Shown here in pieces: positions 1 to 6,045 of a stretch of 8,229 nt of DNA; position 1 is the first letter of the stretch, and every line of letters begins with the position of its first letter. The DNA is taken from positions 1 to 8,229 of the forward strand of contig JAGXNR010000119.1 of assembly GCA_019894875.1 (NCBI GenBank), in the 5' to 3' direction. The translations under genes and the position numbers were made by a program. The notes beneath the pieces are model-generated. The model was not told the origin of the DNA. It searched no databases and saw nothing but the letters and a program-made list of their open reading frames with translations. This DNA comes from Promethearchaeota archaeon (GTDB lineage Archaea > Asgardarchaeota > Lokiarchaeia > Sigynarchaeales > SOKP01).

Positions 1-992
1 AGGAAATATCTCCAAAATCCTCCCTTTAAAAATTGATAAATTTCCTTTTTGGAATCATCCTCCTTCAGAGTCTTTCTTATTTTTTTAAAATTCTTGCGAA
101 TTTGTGTAGGTAGAGCCCATTCTTCCATCTTATCATAACTGGCTGTGGGAAGATATATTAAACTTTTTGCGGGGAATTTTTCCATGTATTCTGATAAAGT
201 TAATGAAATAATCCACTGATGAGTTTTCACTTGTTCTAAAAAAGCAGGAATAAATGGTTTTCCATTATCACCATCTTGATGTCCTTGTCCTTCTACATAA
301 CAAATTTCATGTGTGGTGCCCCAAACACCCATTTTTTCTGCGTCGGATATGAATAAAGCAATTCTATCACCGCGTTCATCAGCCATCTTCTTCAAATAAT
401 CAATTGACATAAAAGTAGGTTTCCAGGGAGTTAAATATCTTAATTCCTCATTAATCGGAAAAATTCTTAGAGTTTTTCCTTCATTTTCAGTAACATAAGT
501 ATAAAGTGTATCCTCTTCAGTAATTCCGGTTGATCTAAAATGATTATCATCAACTATCACATACTTAAGACCAACGTCATTTAGAAAAGATGGGTAATCT
601 GGTTCCCAAACTCGCTCTGATAACCACGCTCCTTTCACGTCTAATTCAAATTCTTTTTGAATCAAATCAGATAATTTCTTCATCTGAGCAATTTTATCTC
701 TATAAGGGATTATAGCAAAAATTGGTTCATAGTACCCCCCACCGATTATCTCTATTTGATTCCTTCTTGCCATGATCCTAATTTTATCTATAAATTCCGG
801 TTTATTTTCAAGAAGCCACTCTAGTAAATTACCTGAAAAGTGTAATGTTATCTTAACCTCCGGAAATTGGTAAATATGATCAATTAAAGGTTCATATGAT
901 TTTTTATAAACGTCTTCAAAGACCCACGGGAAATTGTCAACTGGCTGGTGGAAATGAAAGACTATAGGTAAATGTATTCGCTTTTCACTCAC
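1..992 (-). CDS. GH57 4-alpha-glucanotransferase / alpha-amylase-type enzyme (C-terminus beyond left edge)
   Basis: Hand translation of the minus strand gives 330 codons that run off the left edge. It strongly resembles Thermococcus-type GH57 4-alpha-glucanotransferase, a retaining enzyme that transfers or hydrolyses alpha-1,4-glucan segments. GH57 motifs appear in order: HFHQPVDN (residues 13-20), GGGYYEPIF (84-92), WLSERVWEP (123-131) with the predicted nucleophile Glu126, and SDAEKMGVW (216-224) with the predicted acid/base Asp217. The catalytic (beta/alpha)7 barrel therefore looks intact; the C-terminal part of a roughly 650-residue protein is missing. There is no signal peptide, so it is likely cytoplasmic. 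The GTG start at 992 follows AGGA (1001-1004) with 8-nt spacing, and an in-frame stop (1020-1022) excludes a longer start. It is divergent from the maltokinase-like gene. The family is secure; transferase versus amylase is not. Confidence 0.93.
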   Translation of the reverse strand, partial: MSEKRIHLPIVFHFHQPVDNFPWVFEDVYKKSYEPLIDHIYQFPEVKITLHFSGNLLEWLLENKPEFIDKIRIMARRNQIEIIGGGYYEPIFAIIPYRDKIAQMKKLSDLIQKEFELDVKGAWLSERVWEPDYPSFLNDVGLKYVIVDDNHFRSTGITEEDTLYTYVTENEGKTLRIFPINEELRYLTPWKPTFMSIDYLKKMADERGDRIALFISDAEKMGVWGTTHEICYVEGQGHQDGDNGKPFIPAFLEQVKTHQWIISLTLSEYMEKFPAKSLIYLPTASYDKMEEWALPTQIRKNFKKIRKTLKEDDSKKEIYQFLKGGFWRYF

Positions 993-1017
993 TTTAATAA
1001 TCCTACTTTTTTGTATT

Positions 1018-1031
1018 AGTTAAATATAAGT
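1018..1031 (-). promoter_or_regulatory. TATA-box promoter of the GH57 gene
   Basis: The minus strand reads ACTTATATTTAA here, an archaeal TATA-like element centred about 33 bases before the GTG start. It would give a very short 5' leader containing AGGA. The core TACTTATATT recurs upstream of the ribbon-helix-helix gene (3620-3630, minus strand). Confidence 0.5.
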
Positions 1032-1049
1032 AAAAGATTTTCACTTATA
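1025..1049. promoter_or_regulatory. Near-perfect dyad spanning two divergent TATA elements
   Basis: The arms TATAAGT (1025-1031) and ACTTATA (1043-1049) are perfect inverted copies. The inner bases AAA (1033-1035) and TTT (1039-1041) also pair, leaving two mismatched positions across 25 bp. Each arm carries the TATA-like element facing one of the divergent genes. It is either a symmetric bidirectional promoter or an operator for a shared sugar-responsive regulator; the sequence alone does not decide. Confidence 0.5.
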
Positions 1050-1071
1050 AAAGATAACTAATTATTATATT
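1043..1071 (+). promoter_or_regulatory. TATA-box promoter of the maltokinase-like gene
   Basis: ACTTATAAAAG (1043-1053) is a good archaeal TATA box and would start transcription near 1075. A second candidate, TATTATATTT (1063-1072), would place the start close to the ATG at 1095, giving a leaderless message. No Shine-Dalgarno sequence precedes either possible start codon, which fits a short or absent leader. Confidence 0.5.
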
Positions 1072-1094
1072 TAATACTGAAAAATGTGGTTTTT

Positions 1095-2816
1095 ATGATT
1101 ACTACCTTTGACAAAGGACTAGTTCAGGACGTGTGTAATTCAAATGAATTTAAAGGATGGCTCCTTTCAAAAAGATGGTTTGGAGATAAATCAGCACTCT
1201 CAAGTCTAGAATTCACTGTCTTGATTAATTATTTTGAACTAATATCAGAAAGGATTTTACTGAATATCATCGAGGTTAAGACTTCTGATTATTCTAAGAG
1301 GTATTTTCTTCCATTAATATACTATGAGAAAATTGAAGAAATTCTAGAGTCTAGTGAAAAAACGACAAAGAATATAATTACCCTAACTGAAAACACCTTT
1401 AGTAAGAAGTTAGTAATGACTGGTGTAAATCAACAAGTGGTAATCACCCTTAATTTATTAGAAGCAGAATTTTGCCTATTTTTCTGGAGAAAAATGCTAT
1501 TTGATGCAAACTTATCCGAGAAGTTTCCATCAATGGCCATGGAATTAACTCTTTATTCTAAACAGTTTGAAGATGATATAAATATGAGGAAAGTTCAAAA
1601 CTTAATTGAGGCAGGATTATATCCAGAGAGATATGAACTTTCTATAAGCCAACTTGGTAAGGGAAATACAACTAATATCTTATTTCTATTGAATATACGT
1701 AACAAGCGAATCCCGGATCAACCCTCTGTTTCCTATGTTTTAAAATCTTATAAGAATTATGCAGAGAGTATAGAACCCTCTATGTTATTTGTATTGGTTA
1801 AAAATAAGTTTCCAAACACTCCAAAAATATACGGAACAATTAAAGTTCGGGATAAAGAAACTATTGGAATAATTGAGAGTGTTCCTAATATTGGAAATTT
1901 GGGGGATATCTATTGGAATGAATTAAACGCAATGATTAATAACACATTTAGATCCATAAATAATGATTTTTCTAAATTCAGTGAAAAATCACAAGTCTCT
2001 AGATTGATTAATAGTAATTGTGTTGAAACTATAAAAATTTCAGCAGATATCGGAAATTTTATTAGAAGTTTGCATAAATCCTTAGTTCTACCTGAAGAAG
2101 AACAGTATAGTTTGGAATCTGTGGATAGTAAGATCTATCTTAAAAATTACACAGGGCTATTAGATTCAATGATTTCAGAGTTATTAGGTCATATGACTCA
2201 CCAACCTGAAAGTGCATTTTTTAATCTTCCCAAAATTAGTTCGATATTAATTGATATCAAAGATATCATCGAAAGATTTCGCATAGAATTCAAAGAAGCA
2301 AAAATTGCTATACAACCAGTTCACCAAGATTTACATATGGAACAGATTTTATATGATAAGAAGGATAATCAGTATGATTTTTATTTTATAGATTTTGAAG
2401 GAGATCCTCAACTTTCTTTAGATGATAAAAAAGGGAAATTTCCAGTTGAAAAAGACTTGGCATCATTCTTAAGAGCCTTAAGTTACATAAAATTTAATAA
2501 TTTACTCAAGTTTATTGAAGAAAACATTACTCGGAAAAATAAATATGAGGTTCCAGAGGAAATCCTTTATAACCTGTATTTTAGAAGAACTGCTAGACCC
2601 ATTGCGAAAGTACTTGATGTTATCAAGGATGTCTTAAACGTATGGGAATCAAAATTAATAGGAAAAATCTTAAAGAATTTAAACCTTAGTTATGTTTTAA
2701 TAACTTATTTCTATATCGAACGAGCCCTTCATGAATTAAAGTATGAAATTCTCTTCCGCCCGAATAAAATCATTGTTCCCGTGTTAGGGTTAAAAGAAAT
2801 TGTAGAGAGAAATTAA
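1095..2816 (+). CDS. mak: Maltokinase-family protein (stand-alone)
   Basis: This 573-residue protein matches the maltokinase family (ATP + maltose to maltose 1-phosphate), related to aminoglycoside-phosphotransferase-like kinases. Visible marks, numbered from the ATG at 1095, are: the N-terminal cap motif WLLSKRWFGDKS (22-33); the nucleotide-binding stretch GKGNTTN (188-194); VLK with the probable ATP-binding Lys217; the catalytic loop HQDLHMEQ (410-417) with Asp412; IDFEGDP (432-438) with the metal ligand Asp433; and a C-terminal signature with ERALHELKYEI (542-552) and RPN (555-557). Length exceeds the typical ~450 residues, mostly as insertions between motifs. The usual HGD is HQD here. 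A GTG at 1086 would add three residues. It is divergent from a GH57 glucan enzyme, supporting a maltose/alpha-glucan role. A related sugar kinase, such as a glucosamine kinase of the same fold, is the main alternative. Confidence 0.85.
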   Translation: MITTFDKGLVQDVCNSNEFKGWLLSKRWFGDKSALSSLEFTVLINYFELISERILLNIIEVKTSDYSKRYFLPLIYYEKIEEILESSEKTTKNIITLTENTFSKKLVMTGVNQQVVITLNLLEAEFCLFFWRKMLFDANLSEKFPSMAMELTLYSKQFEDDINMRKVQNLIEAGLYPERYELSISQLGKGNTTNILFLLNIRNKRIPDQPSVSYVLKSYKNYAESIEPSMLFVLVKNKFPNTPKIYGTIKVRDKETIGIIESVPNIGNLGDIYWNELNAMINNTFRSINNDFSKFSEKSQVSRLINSNCVETIKISADIGNFIRSLHKSLVLPEEEQYSLESVDSKIYLKNYTGLLDSMISELLGHMTHQPESAFFNLPKISSILIDIKDIIERFRIEFKEAKIAIQPVHQDLHMEQILYDKKDNQYDFYFIDFEGDPQLSLDDKKGKFPVEKDLASFLRALSYIKFNNLLKFIEENITRKNKYEVPEEILYNLYFRRTARPIAKVLDVIKDVLNVWESKLIGKILKNLNLSYVLITYFYIERALHELKYEILFRPNKIIVPVLGLKEIVERN

Positions 2817-2860
2817 TTTTTTCCAAAATCTAAAAAATTCTTTCTCATTTCTAATTTTTT
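2817..2860 (+). terminator. T-rich terminator after the maltokinase-like gene
   Basis: T6 runs directly follow the stop codon (2817-2822) and recur at 2855-2860, in the style of archaeal oligo-T termination. The A6 at 2832-2837 gives a T6 on the minus strand for the convergent ribbon-helix-helix gene, so the 71-bp gap can stop both transcripts. Confidence 0.45.
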
Positions 2861-2887
2861 AATATTATCCTATATCAAATCTTAAAT

Positions 2888-3562
2888 TTATTCTTCAGCT
2901 GATTCAGGTAGTTTGGCAAATTCAAATGCATAGTGTGATGCTGAACGTTCTTCAGCGGGATTGATTTCTTTAATATACTGTGTTCTAAGGCTCTTATTAT
3001 TTGCTATTGTCTCATCAGTATATCTTGTATTGTATATAGATTTAGAATCGTGATTGATTAGCTTGTAGACAAACGCTTCGACAAACTTCTTAGATCCAAA
3101 TTTCTTGGAAAACAAGATATATTGATCTTCATCAATTAGTTTTGGAAAAAATCCTAAATGCTCACATAAATTTAGTTTATATTCAATGTCATCAATGAAA
3201 CCTTGCAATCTCGCAATATCATTAATAAATCTAGCGGTTTTTATACCAAGTTCCATTTGATCTACAATTTCTGGAGTGTTGATTAGTTTTCTGAAGACAC
3301 TTTTTTTGATGATGATACAATCTCTATCATTTAATGATTTTATTGAATTTTTCTGCTTAATAATAAATTTTGACATTTCTAAATAATGTCTGATTAAATC
3401 TGCTTTAGAAATTCCTAATTTATTCTTGAGCTTATCAATATTACTATTTAATTCTTCATCAATTCTGACAGTTATAACACTTGTTGAATCTTTAATTCTT
3501 TTCTTATTATCTGAAGAGATTTTCTTTGATTTTATAGTTTTTGGGGATGTTTTTTGACTCAT
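2888..3562 (-). CDS. Ribbon-helix-helix (CopG/Arc-like) protein with unknown C-terminal half
   Basis: The 224-residue protein has three parts. A basic, Lys/Ser-rich tail (1-27) comes first. A ribbon-helix-helix unit follows: strand SVITVRID (28-35), a helix near 36-49 and a second helix near 52-66 after the turn GISKAD. Such units dimerise and bind DNA through the paired beta strands. The remaining ~150 residues (75-224) are mostly helical, charged and not recognised; they could be a sensor, oligomerisation or toxin-binding part. No toxin gene lies next to it. The ATG start at 3562 is supported by TGAGGA (3571-3576, 8-nt spacing) and a TATA element at 3620-3630, giving a leader of about 35 nt. 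It converges with the maltokinase-like gene. The role is probably transcriptional regulation; the target is unknown. Confidence 0.75.
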   Translation of the reverse strand: MSQKTSPKTIKSKKISSDNKKRIKDSTSVITVRIDEELNSNIDKLKNKLGISKADLIRHYLEMSKFIIKQKNSIKSLNDRDCIIIKKSVFRKLINTPEIVDQMELGIKTARFINDIARLQGFIDDIEYKLNLCEHLGFFPKLIDEDQYILFSKKFGSKKFVEAFVYKLINHDSKSIYNTRYTDETIANNKSLRTQYIKEINPAEERSASHYAFEFAKLPESAEE

Positions 3563-3619
3563 CTATATAGTCCTCATAGATTTTTGTAAGTAATATTTGT
3601 AATTATTTTAGTGTTTGTG

Positions 3620-3630
3620 TAATATAAGTA
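3620..3630 (-). promoter_or_regulatory. TATA-box promoter of the ribbon-helix-helix gene
   Basis: The minus strand reads TACTTATATTA, predicting a start near 3598 and a leader of about 35 nt that contains the TGAGGA ribosome-binding site (3571-3576). Confidence 0.5.
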
Positions 3631-3719
3631 ACTTTGGTATAATAATGCTTGTGATATTATCATTATGTCAATTTTTTTTTTTGTATCATAACCAATTCAA
3701 TTAAAGAATTATTCTTATT

Positions 3720-3740
3720 TTTTAATCCATAAGATTAAAA
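3720..3740. repeat. 8-bp perfect inverted repeat (hairpin)
   Basis: TTTTAATC (3720-3727) and GATTAAAA (3733-3740) are perfect inverted copies around the 5-nt loop CATAA. It lies about 40 bp after the T11 run. Short AT-only arms can occur by chance in this composition. Confidence 0.35.
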
Positions 3741-3961
3741 GGAAGATCTCAATTAAATATCAAAAGAAATTATTTAAATGCTAGATTATTCTTAAAATAA
3801 TATAGAATCATTTATTTCAAGCGAATTGGTTTAAATCTTTCAAGAAGTCTTAATTAGATTTGATGTGATTTAATAAATGTATTTTGATTATCAAGTTTTT
3901 TTTCTAAAACATCTAAAATAGCAATCTTGAATCCCAGAATATCAATACTTCAATCTAACAA

Positions 3962-4001
3962 AAAATCCGATCAAAATTTCACAAAAAAATGATCGGTTTT
4001 T
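3962..4001 (+). terminator. Terminator-like hairpin with T-run
   Basis: CCGATCA (3967-3973) and TGATCGG (3990-3996) form a perfect 7-bp stem around a 16-nt A-rich loop. After one mismatch the stem continues with AAAA (3962-3965) against TTTT (3998-4001), and the plus strand ends in T5. It looks like a bidirectional terminator or a structured RNA element, although no gene ends beside it. Confidence 0.4.
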
Positions 4002-4344
4002 ATTGAATTAAATTCATTGGCGTAATTATGATTTGCATAACTATTATTAGCCCAATATTAGAAAAATATATTTTAAAAATGAAAATTTAATCCTTAGTAC
4101 TTGATTTTTTAGGGTTATACTTTCTATAATAATAGGCTTTTATTAAATGGTGATTTATTGAAAAGAATGTTTAAATAAAGCTTTTTTTATTTTTTCAAAT
4201 ATTTCTATATCAAATGTAACTTTAGTAAATATTGTATGGCATTTTTTACATATGAATACTGACAGAATTAGTAAAATTTCCAAAATTGTATTGACAAATA
4301 TTAAAAGCTTAAAAAAACATAATCCTATTGCAATCGAAAGCAAA

Positions 4345-4355
4345 AAATTTATTAA
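4345..4355 (+). promoter_or_regulatory. Probable TATA box of the ArsR-like gene
   Basis: AATTTATTAAG lies about 25 bases before the ATG at 4373, which would place the transcript start at or next to the start codon (leaderless mRNA). The 8-bp palindrome ATTGCAAT (4327-4334) just upstream is a possible operator for autoregulation, though short. Confidence 0.4.
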
Positions 4356-4372
4356 GGGTTGAATATTTAGCC

Positions 4373-4696
4373 ATGGAAATTTCACAAACCGGAATTTTGG
4401 AAGTCATTTTGGAAGGTAAATCTGAAAGTATATCTGTAGAATCAGACGATCAAATTGAAAAAATCGTTAAGGCGCTATCTTCACGAACAAGGCGTAAAAT
4501 ACTACAATATATCAATGAAGAACCACTGGATGTTTCAAATATTGCTTCTATTTTAAACATGACAGAAGCTAATATCTCTGCCCAGATTAAAAAACTAGAA
4601 GCTGCTGGGTTAATTAATTGCACATATTCATCTGGAGATCACGGGGTTCGTAAAATTAGTAGCCCGAAATTTCATAGATTAGTTATCAAATTCTAA
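4373..4696 (+). CDS. Small ArsR-like winged helix-turn-helix regulator
   Basis: This is a 107-residue predicted cytoplasmic DNA-binding protein. A short N-terminal strand region (1-23) precedes the winged helix: an ArsR-type first helix with ALSSRTRRKIL (34-44), a second helix with DVSNIASIL (53-61), the recognition helix following NMTEANISAQIKKLEAAGL (62-80), and a wing ending in GDHGVRKISSP (88-98). Only one cysteine (Cys83) is present and the CxC metal site of classical ArsR/SmtB proteins is absent, so metal sensing is unlikely. The ATG at 4373 is preferred: a TATA-like element sits about 25 bases upstream. A TTG at 4328 would add 15 residues overlapping that promoter. The minus-strand mini-gene downstream converges on it. 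Target genes cannot be inferred. Confidence 0.85.
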   Translation: MEISQTGILEVILEGKSESISVESDDQIEKIVKALSSRTRRKILQYINEEPLDVSNIASILNMTEANISAQIKKLEAAGLINCTYSSGDHGVRKISSPKFHRLVIKF

Positions 4697-4704
4697 AAGT
4701 TCAA

Positions 4705-4710
4705 TTTTTT
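4705..4710 (+). terminator. T6 terminator after the ArsR-like gene
   Basis: T6 lies 8 bases after the TAA stop, consistent with archaeal oligo-T termination. No stem is associated. Confidence 0.4.
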
Positions 4711-4774
4711 AAGGTTTACTTTCTACCAGAAGTTAAATCGAGATTTTATTTTAATAATTCAAATTCTTCTTTAC

Positions 4775-5023
4775 CTAATTTCTAACAGATTTATTTGTTT
4801 CCTTACCAATCATTTCTGAATTTACTTCTTTTCTAGATTTCATCAGGGATATAGTTTCAAAAATAGAACCTACAATTAATAATATAAGACCAAATATCCA
4901 ACTTGTTAACTCCATAACGATAGGAAAAAAGCAAATTGTAAGATTTGTAATAATAAAAACAATTGATATTTGAATTGCTAATACGGTACCAATTTATACG
5001 AGATCTGATAATTTTGATATCAT
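4775..5023 (-). pseudogene. Two-helix membrane mini-protein gene interrupted by one in-frame TAA
   Basis: Read on the minus strand from ATG 5023, the frame is MISKLSDLV, then TAA (4996-4994, codon 10), then 72 further open codons to TAG at 4777-4775. After the stop come two hydrophobic stretches, roughly residues 11-36 and 42-60, with a break at FFPIVMELT. A charged tail starting MKSRKEVNSEM follows, as expected of a small two-pass inner-membrane protein. The promoter is good: TTTATTTAAA (5043-5052) lies about 26 bases before the ATG, predicting a leaderless message. Codon use after the stop looks coding-like, with purine-starting codons and a hydrophilic tail. A single substitution therefore explains it best; a sequencing error is the main alternative. 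An internal ATG (4915) could still make a 46-residue single-helix protein, but it has no ribosome-binding site. The family is not recognised. Confidence 0.55.
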
Positions 5024-5042
5024 TATCGAGTATTGAAGTAGT

Positions 5043-5052
5043 TTTAAATAAA
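5043..5052 (-). promoter_or_regulatory. TATA-box promoter of the interrupted membrane gene
   Basis: TTTATTTAAA on the minus strand is centred about 25 bases before the ATG at 5023, the spacing expected for a leaderless archaeal transcript. Between this and the SDR promoter lies a small dyad, ACATT/AATGT (5078-5090). Confidence 0.45.
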
Positions 5053-5120
5053 TTCTATTTAATTTGATTTGAGCATTACATTAACAATGTCAAAATAAGT
5101 TTTAAGGGGTATTTCATTCA

Positions 5121-5130
5121 CTATTTAATA
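5121..5130 (+). promoter_or_regulatory. Probable TATA box of the SDR gene
   Basis: CTATTTAATA is centred about 32 bases before the ATG at 5158, predicting a start near 5150 and a leader of only several bases. The purine stretch just before the ATG has no GG core, so no real Shine-Dalgarno site is present. Confidence 0.4.
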
Positions 5131-5157
5131 GTATAACAATAAAAGATAAAGAAAATT

Positions 5158-6039
5158 ATGAAAGATTTTAAAGATAAAGTGGCGGTTATAACTGGAGCTG
5201 CTAGTGGGATTGGATATGGAATTGCTAAAAGGGCAATTAAAGAAGGTATGAAAGTAGTTATAGCCGATGTTGAGGAGGATGCGTTGGTTTCCGCAGAAGA
5301 CAAATTAAGAAATTTTGGAGATAAAATAATAGCAGTACCTACAGATGTTTCAAAAGTCGATAGTCTTGAGAGATTAGCTCAAAAAACAATAGATACTTTC
5401 GGTAAAGTGCATCTATTATGTAATAATGCGGGTTTTTTCACTAAAGGAGTCCTTTGGGAGGCACCTCTGGCTGAATGGGAGTGGCTTGTGAATGTAAATT
5501 TATGGGGAGTTATACATGGGATTCGAACTTTTATCCCAATTATGCTCAAACAAAATGAAGACTGTCATATTGTAAATACATCATCTACAGCAGGATTAAT
5601 CTCACCTCAATTTTATGAAGGTATTTATGATTTAACTAAACATGGGGTAGTGTCAATTTCCGAGGCTTTATCTTACGAACTTTCTGCATTAAATTCTAAA
5701 ATAAAAGTTTCAGTTCTTTGTCCTGGTATGGTTAAAACAAATCTAATAGAAAGTAGAAGAAATTCCCCAAAAAGCATATTGGATCGTGAAATTGATTTTA
5801 AAGGCTCTTTAGAGATCCTTCTTAGGGCACACCCTGAAGCGGAGTCCACTTTGAATATGTGGAAGGGATGGTGGAAAAGAGGGATTTCCCCTGAAAAGGT
5901 TGGTCATGTAGTATTTAACGCAATCAAAGATCAGGCATTTTATATATTAACGGATACTAGTCTTGGATTGAAAAAAATGTTAGAAAACAGAATGAAAAGA
6001 ATTCTCAATGCATTTGAACAAAATAAGAAGTATGTTTAG
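5158..6039 (+). CDS. Short-chain dehydrogenase/reductase (classical SDR)
   Basis: This is a 293-residue cytoplasmic NAD(P)-dependent oxidoreductase with a Rossmann fold. Visible marks are the cofactor loop TGAASGIG (12-19), Asp37 at the end of the second strand (IADVE), which favours NAD(H) over NADP(H), TDV (62-64), NNAG (89-92), Asn114 in VNLWG, and the catalytic Ser143 with Tyr157 and Lys161 (YDLTK). PGMVKT (189-194) is also typical. The C-terminus (about 200-293) is longer than in a minimal 250-residue SDR and carries a Trp-rich stretch (MWKGWWKRG, 234-242) that probably forms part of the substrate pocket or lid. The substrate cannot be predicted. The ATG at 5158 is well placed before the first strand. 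Its stop codon lies 6 bases from that of the convergent radical SAM gene. Confidence 0.92.
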   Translation: MKDFKDKVAVITGAASGIGYGIAKRAIKEGMKVVIADVEEDALVSAEDKLRNFGDKIIAVPTDVSKVDSLERLAQKTIDTFGKVHLLCNNAGFFTKGVLWEAPLAEWEWLVNVNLWGVIHGIRTFIPIMLKQNEDCHIVNTSSTAGLISPQFYEGIYDLTKHGVVSISEALSYELSALNSKIKVSVLCPGMVKTNLIESRRNSPKSILDREIDFKGSLEILLRAHPEAESTLNMWKGWWKRGISPEKVGHVVFNAIKDQAFYILTDTSLGLKKMLENRMKRILNAFEQNKKYV

Positions 6040-6045
6040 TATCCT

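Larger units (their letters stand above)
3563..4372. other. Gene-poor, extremely AT-rich intergenic stretch
   Basis: No convincing gene is visible in these ~810 bases. It holds the promoter of the leftward ribbon-helix-helix gene (near 3625), a T11 run (3672-3682), an AT hairpin (3720-3740), a T8 run (3896-3903), a GC-armed hairpin followed by T5 (3962-4001), and the promoter of the ArsR-like gene near 4345-4355. AACCAATTC (3690-3698) recurs inverted as GAATTGGTT (3823-3831). Minus-strand frame 4155-4385 encodes two hydrophobic stretches but lacks signals for expression. Small RNA genes are possible but cannot be shown from sequence alone. Confidence 0.6.

Noticed and set aside
2888..3562. 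Ribbon-helix-helix gene as the antitoxin of a toxin-antitoxin pair.
   Set aside because: No small toxin-like gene lies directly up- or downstream; the downstream neighbour is a convergent maltokinase-like gene and the upstream side is gene-free.
3690..3831. Inverted 9-bp pair AACCAATTC / GAATTGGTT separated by about 125 bp, considered as ends of a mobile element.
   Set aside because: No transposase, no flanking target duplication and arms too short; probably chance in a low-complexity region.
4155..4385. Minus-strand frame of 76 codons with two hydrophobic segments and a CKKC motif (residues 46-49), overlapping the start of the ArsR-like gene.
   Set aside because: GTG start without ribosome-binding site or TATA element, few codons beginning with G, head-to-head overlap with a well-supported gene and its promoter. 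T-rich DNA read antisense easily yields hydrophobic peptides. It remains possible if homologues are found.
5121..5303. Minus-strand frame opposite the start of the SDR gene.
   Set aside because: It lies antisense to the conserved cofactor-binding region of the SDR and has no signals of its own; its Ser/Thr/Ala-rich product is the shadow of the glycine-rich loop.
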